Source: Entoloma clypeatum
Taxonomy: Eukaryota > Basidiomycota > Agaricomycetes > Agaricales > Entolomataceae
DNA length: 64,000 nt
Assembly: GCA_963565915.1 (NCBI GenBank)
Contig: OY751493.1
Span: 1,922,001-1,986,000, forward strand
Reading direction: 5' to 3'
The notes beneath the pieces were generated by a model that was not told where the DNA came from, made no database searches, and saw only the letters and a list, made by a program, of their open reading frames with translations. Shown here one piece after another: positions 36,834 through 47,716 of the stretch. The position numbers and the translations under genes are program-made. Numbering within the stretch: position 1 is the stretch's first letter; each line of letters begins with the position of its first letter.

Positions 36834-37562
36834 ATGCATGGTACTCTTGGGGTAATTTCTCGCTCACGACCTCTGGCTACACGGTTTCGAAAGTCTAGGA
36901 CATTGCTGAACAGACCTGTATACCCGTTCCGCACACTCGTCAGTAAGTATTCGAGTATTTTCATGCATCCCGTTAATTGTACTTTTATTTTAGCCAAGCG
37001 ATACACTGCTGAGCATGAAGCACTTGTTTTCGACGATACGACTGGAGTAGGAACTGTATCAATCACGGACCATGCGCAGTCCGTCCTTGGGGACGTCGTT
37101 TTCATAGAACTTCCTAAAGTGGGAACAAAAATTGAACAGGGCGGTGCGTAAAGCAGCATCATGGGTGGGCACAGCGTTGAACTCACCCTCGAACAGAACC
37201 AATTGGGGCTGTCGAAAGCGTAAAAGCGGCTTCCGACATCGTGCGTGATCCTCTTCGAGCATTGACAACCGTTCACCTTGGCCACCAGTATGCTCCTGTC
37301 TCGGGACTAATCGAAGACATTAATGAAAACCTGGCTTCCGAGCCGGGACTGCTGAACAAGTCGGCTGAGGATAAAGGTGGGCATAACCATAGCTAATGCC
37401 GTTCAGTCTAACGAGCTGCTTTAGGATGGCTCTGCAGAATCAAGCTCTCTGATCCCTCTCAAGTAAATTATGCCTTGCAATCTGGTAAGGCAAACCACTC
37501 ATACAATAATGCAGGTTGAGCGCCTCCTTACCGAGGAGGCTTACAAGGCCACATACGAATAG
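36834..37562 (+). CDS. GCV3: Glycine cleavage system H protein
   Basis: Start at 36834, giving the basic presequence MHGTLGVISRSRPLATRFRK; the frame is open upstream to 36756 but that start is less mitochondrial-like. Exons join to TKRYTAEHEALVFDDTTGVG, TVSITDHAQSVLGDVVFIEL, GEPIGAVESVKAASDIYAPV (the lipoylated lysine is the K of ESVKAASD) and SAEDKGWLCRIKLSDPSQ, ending EEAYKATYE. H protein shuttles the aminomethyl group between P, T and L proteins in the mitochondrion. Six exons. Confidence 0.95.
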
Positions 37563-37684
37563 AAAAAAGACTGACGGACGTAAGGTCGTCTACCCTTCGA
37601 TCTTATCCTTTGGACTGTACACATAAATTTCAATTGAAATGTGAGATTGAAACACGGGTGAAAGCGATTTCACTGTATCTTGCA

Positions 37685-38129
37685 TTACGAAGCGGCTGGC
37701 GAAGAGGGTTCATAAAGGTATTTCTCCCCACGCGCTTCCATTCTTGCCTTTGCCTCCTTCAATGCCCATGTTTGTATGCTGGCGTGTTCAATGATTAGAT
37801 GAGCACAGCCAGAATCATTACATTTCGCGTACTTCGTGTCTGGCTTGTAGTAGAGCATCACAGCAGCAAAAACCATGGTACCATACATCCCAATGTACCA
37901 GATGTTCTCCCAATCCTCTTTCACTCTCTTTTGACCAGGTGGGGGGGGCTAAAACATTGAAACCATCGGTGTTAACAGCGGTAATCCTCATCAAGAGAGA
38001 ACGCAGCACCTTTTCGCCAAACAGATAACCTGAAGGTTCATTATACTGTGGGGTTTCATGCGAGGCAAAACGCCTGCCTTGGAAACGAGGTATCGTGCAG
38101 CGCAAGCTGCGCAGCGAGGAGGATAGCAT
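37685..38129 (-). CDS. Mitochondrial complex I subunit, NDUFB11/ESSS type
   Basis: Start at 38129, MLSSSLRSLRCTIPRFQGRR (targeting-like), then FASHETPQYNEPSGYLFGEK, PPPGQKRVKEDWENIWYIGM, one TM segment (YGTMVFAAVMLYY) and KPDTNIQTWALKEAKARMEA, ending LYEPSSPAAS. Three ex0ns; the second join (AA + C) gives DTN-IQTWA. The NEPSG-YLFGE, W..IWY.G and KPDT pattern is that of the fungal ESSS accessory subunit of NADH:ubiquinone oxidoreductase. Convergent with GCV3 (122 bp between stops) and 53 bp downstream of the NAA40 stop on the same strand. Confidence 0.85.
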
Positions 38130-38156
38130 CGAGGATGAGTAGAAACAGAGCCAATG

Positions 38157-38168
38157 ATATATATATAT
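38157..38168. repeat. (AT)6 microsatellite
   Basis: A short AT run in the 53-bp space between the NAA40 stop and the complex I subunit start, on their upstream/downstream border. It could serve as a TATA-like element for the complex I gene. Confidence 0.6.
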
Positions 38169-38182
38169 ACAAACAAGCCAGC

Positions 38183-39073
38183 TCAGCCTTTCAACTCTTT
38201 CGACAAGATCTCATAATCGACTTCTACAGAGCACTCATTTTCTTTCCAATGCGCTGGGGACGACTCGTCGACGATGAATCTATGCCAATGGTGAGTGGCG
38301 AATGCAAGGACGGCGACGACCGTACCCAGCGGCAACATAGAAATCGATCGCATTGCGGTTAACTATGGAAGATGAGCGGGTGATGTCGGATGCATGGAAG
38401 AGATGACCTTTCAATACTGTGAGCATGATTTTCCTCATATCCCAAACAACTCCGACCAGCTCAAGCGACTGCATGAGCTTCTTTCCGATCCCACTCCGTT
38501 GGTGCGTACTCGATATTTGCAATTCATAGCTAAAGGCTTTGCTTAATACGCGGAAAGTCAATCAGGGAACGCATACTCACCAGTAGAGAATATTTTCATT
38601 GTCTTCGCACTCGAAACGGAACATGGCAAAAGCAATCAATTCTTCTCCAGTATAAACCAGGAAAAAGCGTGATAATGAGTCGAATAATTCCTCAAGTTTA
38701 GTTGTTGGATCCCAGCCGAAGGAAGAATGCAAGTAACTTGGCGATCGATTCTATGACCTGAGCATTTTGGGACACTGATATCACAGGTACGCACAGACGG
38801 TGCATATTGTTCTCGAAAATGGACCAGATCATCTCCCGTTCATGATTTCGCAACTCGTTGGAACAAGCCACCTTGAGAAGAAAGCTGTAGATGGCCGTTC
38901 AGAACGTGAATGAACTGAATTTGACCAACCAACACACTTGGGTATTAGACCCAAAGACTTTATGGTTGTGAAGAGCTGTGACGACGATGCCTTTGGAACC
39001 TCAGTCCGTTGAAAGAGGCGATGTATGTGTTTTGTTGTACCTTGTTCGCTTTACGGACGGCAATCGAGAACAT
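38183..39073 (-). CDS. NAT4: N-alpha-acetyltransferase 40 (histone H4/H2A type)
   Basis: Start at 39073, MFSIAVRKANK, in a first exon of 11 codons. Joined exons read ASSSQLFTTIKSLGL, LLKVACSNELRNHEREMIWS, YLHSSFGWDPTTKLEELFDS, LIAFAMFRFECEDNENILYC, YELQISSTHQRSGIGKKLMQ, MRKIMLTVLKVNRNAIDFYV and AAGFIVDESSPAHWKE, ending YEILSKELKG at 38183. The block FRF-E--LYCYELQ, Q--GIGK-LM, LTVLK-N--A--FY---GF--DE--P and final YEILSK is diagnostic of Naa40/Nat4, which acetylates the N-terminus of histones H4 and H2A. Borders of exons 2-3 are less certain. Its ATG is 51 bp from that of RIO2. Confidence 0.85.
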
Positions 39074-39124
39074 AGAGTTTGTATCATAGAATCTGGTCTG
39101 ATGAATAAGCAACAGTTTGTTCTC

Positions 39125-40937
39125 ATGAAACTAGATGCGACAGACCTCAGATATCTCACATCCGATGAGTTTCGGGTTCTAACAGCGGTTCGATTCAGTT
39201 TACTTGACATTCCTATGTTATTCATTTGCCGTTTCTTAGGTGGAGATGGGCTCTAAAAATCACGAGGTGGTTCCGACCACTCTTATTGCCCAAATATCTG
39301 GTCTGCGGAACGGCGGAGTGAACAAGCATCTCCCCTCTCTTGCTAAACGCAACCTGGTGTCCAGAGTTCAGAATTCCAAGTGTTCGACTCCCATCTCATC
39401 TCCTCAATGTGATAACGAATTCTTCTGGATAGATGATGGATACAGGTTGACCTATGGTGGTTATGATTACCTGGCCATGCGCGCGATGTCAAAGAGGGGC
39501 ACTCTGCAATCTATAGGAAACCAGATCGGCGTTGGGAAGGAATCAGGTGAGTGCCTTTGCTCCCAATCCAGCTTTTGAAGATCAAGCTTGTGTGAAAAGA
39601 TATCTATATCGTCGCTGACGCACAAGGCAAGGAAATGGTTCTAAAACTTCACCGGTGGGTCAACAATTGTGAAGTCGACCTGGGGGTGATCTGAACGAGC
39701 CATCAGGCTGGGCCGTGTATCCTTCCGTGCTATTAAGGAGAAAAGAGACTATCTTGGAAAACGGAAATCAGCGTCCTGGATGTATATGTCACGGCTAGCC
39801 GCTCAAAAGGAATGGGCATTTATGAAGGTGAATCATACTTGTGACATTCCTTCATCCGTTTGTTCATTTCGGATTAGGTTTTGCACGAGCATGATTTCCC
39901 TGTACCGCGACCGATCGATCAAGCAAGACACTGTATCTTGATGGAGTTCATCGACGCTTACCCTCTGTAGCTTGCTTTCCGATCATCCCTCAGACCGCCA
40001 TCTCAATTATGCCAGTCGTCAGATATCGGAAATCCCGTCTCCTGGGAAACTCTATTCATCGCTCATGGACCTGATTGTTCGATTCGCGCGAGCGGGGCTC
40101 ATTCACGGGGACTTTAACGAATTTAATATACTCGTCCGCCGCGAGTCTGGCATGCCCGTTGTTATAGACTTTCCCCAGATGGTCAGCACCTCGCATGAAA
40201 ATGCTGAGTGGTGAGGTTATGCCTCGTTTTTCATATGGTTTGTGGGTTGATTTTCTATGCAGGTATTTCAATCGCGATGTCGAGTGTATCAGAATGTTTT
40301 TCAAACGCCGATTTCAATACGAAAGCGCATTATATCCGAGGTTTAGGAAAATATTGACAGAAGCGAGTCTGTTGGAAGGGGGTGAATTCAGGCTGGATGT
40401 GGCAGTAGCAGCCAGTGGTTTCGGCCGCAAAGACATGAAAATATTGGAAGAGGTACGTGTTGGCTGAACCGGTTGGCATGATCTCATGGTCCAAAGTGCA
40501 TGGAGAAGATGAGGCATGATGAAGATCGGGATGAGGAGAAGTGGGAGGGACAAAGAAGAGAAGAGAGGGGCAAGACAGAAGAAGGCGAAGAGGAGGAGGA
40601 GGAGGAGGAGGAGGAGGAGGAGGAAGAAGAAGGGGAAGAAGACAAGGATAGTGACGAGGGGCTCGAACGAGAAGGACATGCACCCTGGAAAGAAATTGGC
40701 CTGAACCCAGCTATGGAGGGTTTGACCTTGACAGAGGACAAGGTGGCGTCGGATTCTAAGTCAAGCACGTCGCCTCAGCACGATATACGGGGTATAGTTT
40801 CATCCGACTTGTTGAAGGCCCGTGCCTGCCAACATCGAAAACATCATTCAAAAGGAGGTGCACGGCGTGTAGGACGACCTCAGGGGAGTAAGGCAAAACA
40901 AGATTCTCGAGTTAAACTGGATGTACAGTGGGATTAG
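39125..40937 (+). CDS. RIO2: Atypical protein kinase Rio2
   Basis: Starts MKLDATDLRYLTSDEFRVLT, with the winged-helix domain (VVPTTLIAQISGLRNGGVNK, YRLTYGGYDYLAMRAMSKRG). Kinase motifs: GVGKESDIYIVAD (nucleotide loop), VLKLHRLGRVSFRAIKEKRD (catalytic Lys), HGDFNEFNILV and VVIDFPQMVS (metal-binding Asp). Rio2 acts in late 40S assembly. The C-terminus is unusual: an acidic run of about 20 Glu encoded by a (GAG)n tract, and a basic ARRVGRPQGSKAK resembling an AT-hook core. About seven exons; the join PL-RQISEIPSP uses CCAG as acceptor. Stop 75 bp before the SPF30 ATG. Confidence 0.94.
40588..40632. repeat. (GAG)n/(GAA)n tract in RIO2
   Basis: An in-frame trinucleotide tract coding a poly-glutamate segment of the Rio2 tail. 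Trinucleotide runs are length-variable, so the tail length probably differs between strains. Its antisense frames give long poly-Ser or poly-Pro artefacts. Confidence 0.9.
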
Positions 40938-40940
40938 ATA

Positions 40941-40950
40941 GTCACGTGAC
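40941..40950. promoter_or_regulatory. GTCACGTGAC perfect palindrome upstream of SPF30
   Basis: The full 10-bp palindrome, the consensus of Cbf1/CLEAR-type bHLH sites, lies in the 75-bp spacer between the RIO2 stop and the SPF30 ATG, 62 bp upstream of that ATG. It is the best-preserved copy in the window. Confidence 0.4.
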
Positions 40951-41011
40951 TTGATACAAGTTCGGAACCTTCGTTGTTCGGAAGTTATCTTTTATATTCC
41001 TTCCAGCGCCC

Positions 41012-41792
41012 ATGGATAAAGCAGATCTAGAGACATATCAAGTGCAACTATCACAGGTTGAACTTGCTCTACAGTCAGACCCATCCAACGTAGAACTCGC
41101 TGCTCTGCGATCAGAATTACAAGAGCTCATCCAACTTACACAAACAGCACTATCTCAAGCAGAGGCAGCATCTTCATCGAAACCTGACGGCAGCCGTAAA
41201 CCAGCACCATCATCGACACCGACGCAAACCTGGTCTGCGGGCGAGGAATGTTTAGCAAAGTACTCAGGAGATGGTGCCTGGTACCCTGCTCGTATCACGT
41301 CTCTAGGAGGCTCTGCAGACAATCGCGTGTACAGCATCGTCTTCAAAGGCTACAATACGACTGAGCTCGTGAAAGCATCGGAAATCAAGCCTTTGCCTCC
41401 GAATTATGCCAACAGCGTGTCCTCATCAACGAACAGACGGAAGTTGACCAAAGTGGAGGAGGACGAGAGGGAAAGAAAGAAGAAGAAGAACGAGAAGAAA
41501 CTTGAAGCAAAGGCGGCAAAGGCAAAGGAGCAGATGCAGAAGCAAGCAACGTGGCAGAAGTTTGCAAAAAAGTCAGAGAAGAAAGGGGTACATATCGCAG
41601 GGGTTTCTGGGACGAGCATCTTCAAGACGCCAGACAATCCTCTAGGGCGAGGTGAGTTTATCCCCAAGTATGAAATAATCTTTCCTTGCTGATGTTCATT
41701 TTTCAGTGGGAGTTACTGGGAGCGGCAAAGGCATGACAGAAGTCTCGCTACCTGGTAAGCATAAGTTCCTCGCGAGGGAAGAAGAACAATGA
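41012..41792 (+). CDS. Tudor-domain splicing factor, SPF30/SMNDC1 type
   Basis: Exons 41012-41653 and about 41707-41792, roughly 240 residues. An N-terminal helical part (LETYQVQLSQVELALQSDPS, LRSELQELIQL) precedes a Tudor domain: WSAGEECLAKYSGDGAWYPA, RITSLGG, YSIVFKGYNTTELVKASEIK. A Lys/Glu-rich helix follows (KKKKNEKKLEAKAAKAKEQM), with KSIFKTPDNP-like (TSIFKTPDNPLGRV) and GVTGSGKGMTEV near the end. These are the landmarks of SPF30, which reads symmetric dimethyl-arginine on Sm proteins and joins the spliceosome. The only intron ends at TTTTTCAG. Nuclear. Confidence 0.9.
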
Positions 41793-42060
41793 ACTGGTGG
41801 GCCAAGAATACATTTGATTTGCGCATCGTTTTCTCGGGTCAGAACTTGCTTGGGGGTGATGTTCTTCTTCTTTCCGCCACGATGACGATCCCTCATTGCT
41901 CCATTCCCAAGAGGTGTAGACCACGGCGGATGTAACGTCTATGTACTCGTCTATGTGGACCTTGGCTGATGGAAATCCAAAACATTGTCGTGAATGAGGA
42001 TTATTTGATGTTGTTTGTCTACTTTTTTCTTGACAAGATCTCATTCCTACCAACGCAAAA

Positions 42061-43389
42061 ATGGCTGCCACATCTATGGCTGCGGCACTCGCTGCCTCCC
42101 TTCCTGCGCCATCTTCGACACCTGCTGTTGCAAAACCTGTCTATGAGGCGATTCCGGCCTCAATGTCGAAAGTGATCGATATCGAAGCTGAAATACCTCT
42201 GACGACAGTGCAGCTGGACGGAATGGTAAGTGCATCTCTCTCCTACCAGTCATTTCTGATTTCCTTTCGTGCAGGTGGTCGCGAAGATTATGAAGCATGC
42301 ACGAGAGGCGGCGGCATCATCAGCTCAGGGTCTATTATTGGGTCTTGATCTAGATGGGACGCTGGAGGTCTCCAACTCCTTTCCCATGCCGCATCACGGA
42401 GGCGATGAAGAGGACAAGTCGTCAAAATCAGTGGGTCAGTGGAAACTTGGGATCTTGTCCGAAGGAGTTGATGGATTGCTCGATTCGCAGCACGTTATCA
42501 GGCGTCGATGCTGCGTTCATTGAAAGAAGTGCAGGCAGATGATAGCGTTGTTGGGTTCTATCAGGCGACAACATTAGGGGCATTCTTCCATCAGACGCTT
42601 GTGGACACTCAAGCTATACACCAAGATAAACTGAGACACGGGGGGGTGGTCGTTGTGCACGGTAAGTACGGGGAGAGGTGGGAATGGCTGCATGGCTGAT
42701 CGGCTGGCTTGACAGACCTTTCTCAGACGGCACGGGGGAACGCGTCGTTCCGGGCATTCCGCCTGACTGCGGCATTCTTGGATGCATACAAAAAAACGAA
42801 GTTTAGCACGGCAAGGTGAATTTATTGGCTGTGTAGGAGGAGCCGTGTGCTAACGAGACGATTTTCAAGCCTGATAAGCCACTCGCTGACATTTTCGTCT
42901 ATCCTGGCAGAGGTGCCACTGAAAATTCGAACGAACGCTTTATTGAGCTCGTTCCTGGGAAGTTTAACAGAGAGAAGTCAGGGGTCATCGTGGGAGATTT
43001 TGGGAGGGTCAGGGGCGATTGCCAGGTCGTTCGGACAGCTAGACATGGGCACCAGTGGACTGACGCGGAACCTTGAACAAATCGCAGAAGGGGTGGACAA
43101 CTACCGGACAGAAGAGGGGAACCTAGCGTACTTGATGCGACAGATTGCACGGGAACGGGCGCGAGCAGACAACTACGTTGCGAAACGCAAGGAGGAGAAT
43201 GCGGGACGGGTGGCGCAGGGCTTGGCGCCGCTTCCAGAAGAAGACGTTGCGAGGCTGTTTAAGATTCCGGCGGAGCCCAGCCGGCTGGAGAGTATGCTGC
43301 TGCTGGGGCAGATCGACGCGTACGGGAAGAGCATGGCGACGACGGCGAGCGTGGGTCTCGCCAAAATGTATGCAGCCAAGTCAGGGTGA
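42061..43389 (+). CDS. eIF3 subunit H (MPN domain)
   Basis: Five or more exons. Begins MAATSMAAALAASLPAPSST, then IPLTTVQLDGMVVAKIMKHA, a MPN- domain (GLLLGLDLDGTLEVSNSFPM, YQASMLRSLKEVQADDSVVG, FYQATTLGAFFHQTLVDTQ). It continues with ARGNASFRAFRLTAAFLDAY, EVPLKIRTNALLSSFLGSLT-type region, and a helical tail ending KMYAAKSG. MPN without JAMM residues fits eIF3h, a scaffold of the eIF3 complex in translation initiation. The join SV-ARYQASM uses the CAG at TTCGCAG; an acceptor nearer would shift the frame. Confidence 0.9.
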
Positions 43390-43519
43390 CGACGCAAATA
43401 AACCACAACAACAACCCAGCAGGTTTTTATAGCGATGTCATCATTTTTACTTTCTTTTTATAAAAAATATATACCACTCCCTTCAGTGCTGCAGTCGCTC
43501 GTTTTCCTTCATTTCCAGC

Positions 43520-44516
43520 ATGCGTCTCCACCCCCTCCTCTTCCTCGCCTCCCTCGCTCTCGTAGCCACCGCCTTCACCAACTCCCACAACAACCTCCAC
43601 CATCGCCGCGTCGCTGCCGCACGCGTCGCCGCCGCCCCAGATCCTCCAGTCTACAGGAAGAGGGCCGACGGCAAACGCTGCAAACCCCACCCACCCAGCC
43701 TCACACCTCCCACCCCAACCCCAACCCCCACTCCGCCTCCCCCGCCTCCCACCTCCTCTGAGCCCCCTCCTCCTCCGACCTCATCCAAGGCAGCCCCTCC
43801 TCCCCCTCCAACCAGTGACCCCACCCCTCCCCCTCCAACCAGTGACCCCACCCCTCCCCCTCCAGCACCCACTACCAAGGAGGCCCCTCCCCCTCAAACC
43901 ACCCCAAAACCCTCCCCTCCACCCCCTTCAACTACCCCCAAGCCTTCTCCTTCCCCTCCATCCACTTACAAGCCTCCGACCAACCCTATTTCTGGTGCTC
44001 TCGCCTCCTTCTTGGCTGGTATCCAGCCAGGCCAAGGCACCTTTTACTCCAGCAAGTCTCGCCCTAGCCATTTTCATTCCATTTCGCTGATACCCCCCCC
44101 CCTTCTCTATCTAGCTGGCCTCGGTGCATGCGGCATCACTAACAACGACGGCGACTTCATCGCCGCGGCCTCTCATCTCCTTTTCGATTCATTCCCGTGC
44201 GTTTCTCCACAATTCACCTTCCATATCTGTCACTCATCAAGTGTCATGACTACCCCAGTGGTTACGACCGTGTCAACCCTAACACCAACCCCATGTGCGG
44301 CCGAAAAGTCAAAGCAACCTGTACGCCGTGAATCTACACAGTCCACCATTGTATTCATCCATCTTTTTTTTAGTCGGTGGCAATACTGTCATCGTCACTT
44401 TGACAGACCGCTGTGAAGCATGTCAGATGACTGACCTCGACTTTTCTCCGTCTGCTTTCAAGCAGCTTGCTAATTTCAACCTCGGCCGCATCGACATCAA
44501 ATGGGAGTGGGCCTGA
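43520..44516 (+). CDS. Secreted double-psi beta-barrel protein with Pro-rich linker
   Basis: Signal peptide MRLHPLLFLASLALVATA. After a short spacer comes a Pro/Thr/Ser-rich linker of about 100 residues (PPPPTSSEPP, TSDPTPPPP twice), then a RlpA/barwin-like DPBB domain: GTFYSTGLGACGITNNDGDF, NPMCGRKVKATF, VIVTLTDRCEACQMTDLDFS and FKQLANFNLGRIDIKWEWA. Conserved Cys (ACG, MCG, DRCEAC) and the TDxDxS motif match secreted fungal DPBB/expansin-related proteins; the substrate is not known. Four exons; the first intron (44052-44114) starts GC (GCAAGT) and is needed for STGLGACG. Confidence 0.85.
43804..43863 (+). repeat. 27-bp tandem repeat in the Pro-rich linker
   Basis: Two nearly identical copies of a 27-nt unit coding TSDPTPPPP inside the DPBB gene. 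Tandem coding repeats of this type change length easily and lie between signal peptide and folded domain, where length should be tolerated. Confidence 0.75.
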
Positions 44517-44537
44517 TTCAAACGCACCACGCATTCC

Positions 44538-44570
44538 TTTCTCTCTCTCTCTGTCTCTCTTTCTCTCTCT
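44538..44570. repeat. (CT)n-rich tract
   Basis: Interrupted CT/CTT repeats in the spacer between the DPBB stop (44516) and the IPI1 stop (44772, opposite strand), i.e. in shared 3' UTR sequence. The rest of this 255-bp spacer shows no coding signal. Confidence 0.8.
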
Positions 44571-44771
44571 ACTTACTACCTCATCAACACGCCAGGGCGT
44601 TCATCTCCTCTATTGACATTTCCTCAGCATATTGAGCTTGCTCGATATTCCTGGAACAGTTATCAATACCTGCTTTAGTCGTGTAGTTGTTGTATTCTCT
44701 GGTAGTTCCTCAGCTCGCTGTTTCTCAATTTGATAATACTTGGCTTTATATCTCTACTGCCTGACAACACA

Positions 44772-47684
44772 TTATCGGCTGTCTTTTTCAAGTGTCGAGA
44801 TGCACCTTTTTCGGAGGTACACCCAATATCTTTGCTCTTCTGTCTCGACAACAGCCAGGTCAACAGCAGCACATAATCTTTCCTTGTCTCCTCCTTCCAC
44901 GGACAAAAGATTCATGACAACATTCAGAGCAAGTTTGCGAACCATGCAAGAAACTGGCAGCTTGGTAAAGGGACCGAGGAGCTGCCCACGGACAGCATGG
45001 CAGACACTAAAGTAAGGTGCGAGCTTTGATCGAAGAGCCGTTATGATCTACATTGTCTGATTAAGAAACTTGGTGAGACGGAAACAAAGAAAGACAAACC
45101 TTGAAGCCAAGAGTGAGTCTCGCTCTACGTTGAAGGATACGCAGCAAAAACCTCAGAATGAGCTGCATCAAACACTCATCAGATCCTGGTTCGCGGTATG
45201 AAGGTCAAAATGGGCTCAGACCTCCGATGCTGGCAAGCTGTTGGCACCCAACTCCCAAAGGGCTTGAGGAAGATGTTCAATCCATTCCCCAAGTTTTTCG
45301 TCATCCCTGCTGAACTGGAAATGACCTTGGTACAGTGGATCGCTCCCGACCTGACGTTTGCCATAGGCACATGAACCGTTTGCTTGCAACAGCGCTACTT
45401 TACTTACCAGGACAAGTTGAGCAATGAACTCTATCGTCGATATCTTGACGGTCGATTTGCAGGACGTCCGAATCGAATGACTGATCGCGGCGTGCAGCAC
45501 GGCGACTGATATCTCGTGGAGATCTGCCCTCGTACTATTGAGCAGCGCCCAGACCGATGGCAAGAGGGCGATGTAGGCGTCTCGAGTAAGAGGCTTTCCA
45601 AGTTGTGACGAGGTCGCAGCCTCTCCACGCAGAATTTGTAGAATGTATTCGCCAACCCGCAAAATCTGGGTCGACCAAGCATCCTTTGTGCTGAGACGGC
45701 AGCGGGCCGTTTGCCGTGATTTATTCCGATGGTGAGTCTCGGTATGGATTTGAAGTGAAACAAGCTCGCAAAATATGAGGTTCAGGTCTTGTAATGCTTG
45801 CTCAAGCTAGAAACCAGACCATCTGTATATCTCCTTGTATAAATATAAGCTGAAAGGTCAACCAACTTTGATATTTCGGCTTTCCGAAGAGCTGAATGGA
45901 AAATAAGGCGCCATATGACTCAAGATTTCTGCCAGGTCCTCCATGGAAGAATCATGGCTCCCTTTCGCCTGCAGGAACATTTCTTTTTATCAAGTCATGC
46001 AACCACATTACACGGAGAACATTCTTACAGAAGATTGCAGAATGAAACAGTATAAACTTCGAAGGATTTGACCAACGGTTGATATTGACTGCACTTCAGT
46101 TTCTGAAGGATTTACAAAAGGCGAGAAAACGAGTGGTGCGCAATCCAAGAATGTGGCGACTAATACTGGATGCAGACTCCTAGCCAGACGCTGTATCAAA
46201 CCAAGTCAGTGAAAAGAGAAGTACGTCTTAGGGACTCACTAGCAATAGCCCGATATCTACATTCTCGTGAATATCAGGATCCAACCACGCAACATTGCCT
46301 TGTACTAAATCCTGAAGAGACCACTGAGGATGAATCGACAGCCCCAGACTCGAAGGAGTAGAGGGAGCAATGTCATCAAGATCATTTGGGTCAAATTCTT
46401 CCTTCCAAGTCCGATGAAGCGTCGTGAGGCTATCAGATGACCGTAGTAGGTCTTCAAAGGAGTGATAGGCGAGAGCGGTCGAGAAACACGATACCATGTA
46501 CCAATTGTGTCCATATGTCGATAGTTCGTGAGATGACTCTGATAGTGTTACGGTCAGGGAAGACAAGGCAACCCTGAGAAATGTGGATAAGGACTGCAAA
46601 ACAACAGCTCTGGACTGGAAAGGAAGTAACACTTTGAGACCAGTTAAAAAGACGATAGGAGAATGGCGCACGGCTGGACTGATCACGACACTCGCAGTAG
46701 ATGTCGCCTGTAGGGGTCCTGCGTCAAGAAAAAGTTGAGATGGTCTAGATGAAGACTTTACCCAATGACGTACCGTCCGCTTCTCCAAATTTGATTCCTG
46801 CGTTCAAGAGTCCAAGGTAGCCCTCCAAAACACGCGCACCATGGCTTCTCTTATCCGTATTCCAGCCCGCGATGACACATTTCGGTATATACTGGAGAAA
46901 AATATTCAAGAGGCGTATGGCGTCGATTCGGATTTCGGGGAAGATGTGAGTTTGCGCTGACGTCGTGAACAGTATAAGAAGCTGTGAATGCGGGAGAATG
47001 TCTTCCTGACAGAGAACGGCGTCGAACGCAATACAAACACAAAATAAGCAAACTGACGTGGGATATTCGAGGTAATAACCAGGCGAAAAAGGCCAAAAGC
47101 GCTCCGCGAACACTTGCATCCTTGTACTTTGAATCAGCAGAGGCATATTGAAAAGACTGAAGCGCCGACCTCGTCTCCTATGATTCGTGCACATGCATTG
47201 ATCAAAGCTGTGAGGGACGATTGCAGTATCTCCCAATGGGCTTCCAACAATTCTCGCAAGCCGAGAATCGCATCTGGACGGAACGTCTGTTGGATGGCGA
47301 GCGGAAATGGAAGGTCGGGTTACCTTTACGGGTGGCGGGACTATAATGCTTGGTGTGGGTGATAAGGTCATCAAAAGTGAGTTTTCTTTTCGTAGTCGGT
47401 GCATTGGCATATTTTATATGGGCTATGCTCTGGGTGGGCAAAGCAATAGCTATGTGAATGGAATGCCGTCAAGGGGACACGACTGCGTAGAATATCAAGA
47501 ACATACAGCGAGCCTTGAAGGACGTATCTATCGCATTCGAAGCGAGCTGCTTTCCTTTTCCAAGTTTCAACTTGGCTTTCTATCTCTGTCGAGTCAGTCC
47601 AAGGGCTCTTGTACAGGGCGAGGAGATGATGTGCACAGAAAAGTCGGCTGCTTTTTCTTTGCGTTTTTTTGCACTCTTTGGCAT
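44772..47684 (-). CDS. IPI1: Pre-rRNA-processing protein Ipi1 (TEX10 homologue)
   Basis: Start at 47684, MPKSAKKRKEKAADFS, joined to KAKLKLGKGKQLASNAIDTS, FKARSIALPTQSIAHIKYAN, the hallmark Ipi1 N-terminus. HEAT-like helices follow: DLITHTKHYSPATRKDVRPD, AILGLRELLEAHWEILQSSL, WLLPRISHEDILPHSQLLIL, HIFPEIRIDAIRLLNIFLQY. The C-terminal exons read CLMQLILRFLLRILQRRARL, IITALRSKLAPYFSVCHAVR and VYLRKRCISTLEKDSR. The stop is at 44772. Ipi1 is part of the Rix1 complex, which matures 60S pre-ribosomes in the nucleoplasm. More than ten exons; the reading frame changes at nearly every join. Starts 33 bp after the stop of the ERI1-like gene. Confidence 0.88.
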
Positions 47685-47716
47685 GGTGGTGATAAAGGAG
47701 AAATATGTTACAAGTA

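Noticed and set aside
40314..40768. Poly-Ser, poly-Pro and poly-Leu minus-strand frames
   Set aside because: Translations of the antisense of the (GAG)n tract of RIO2.
43651..43878. Gly/Val-rich minus-strand frame
   Set aside because: Antisense of the Pro-rich linker of the DPBB gene.
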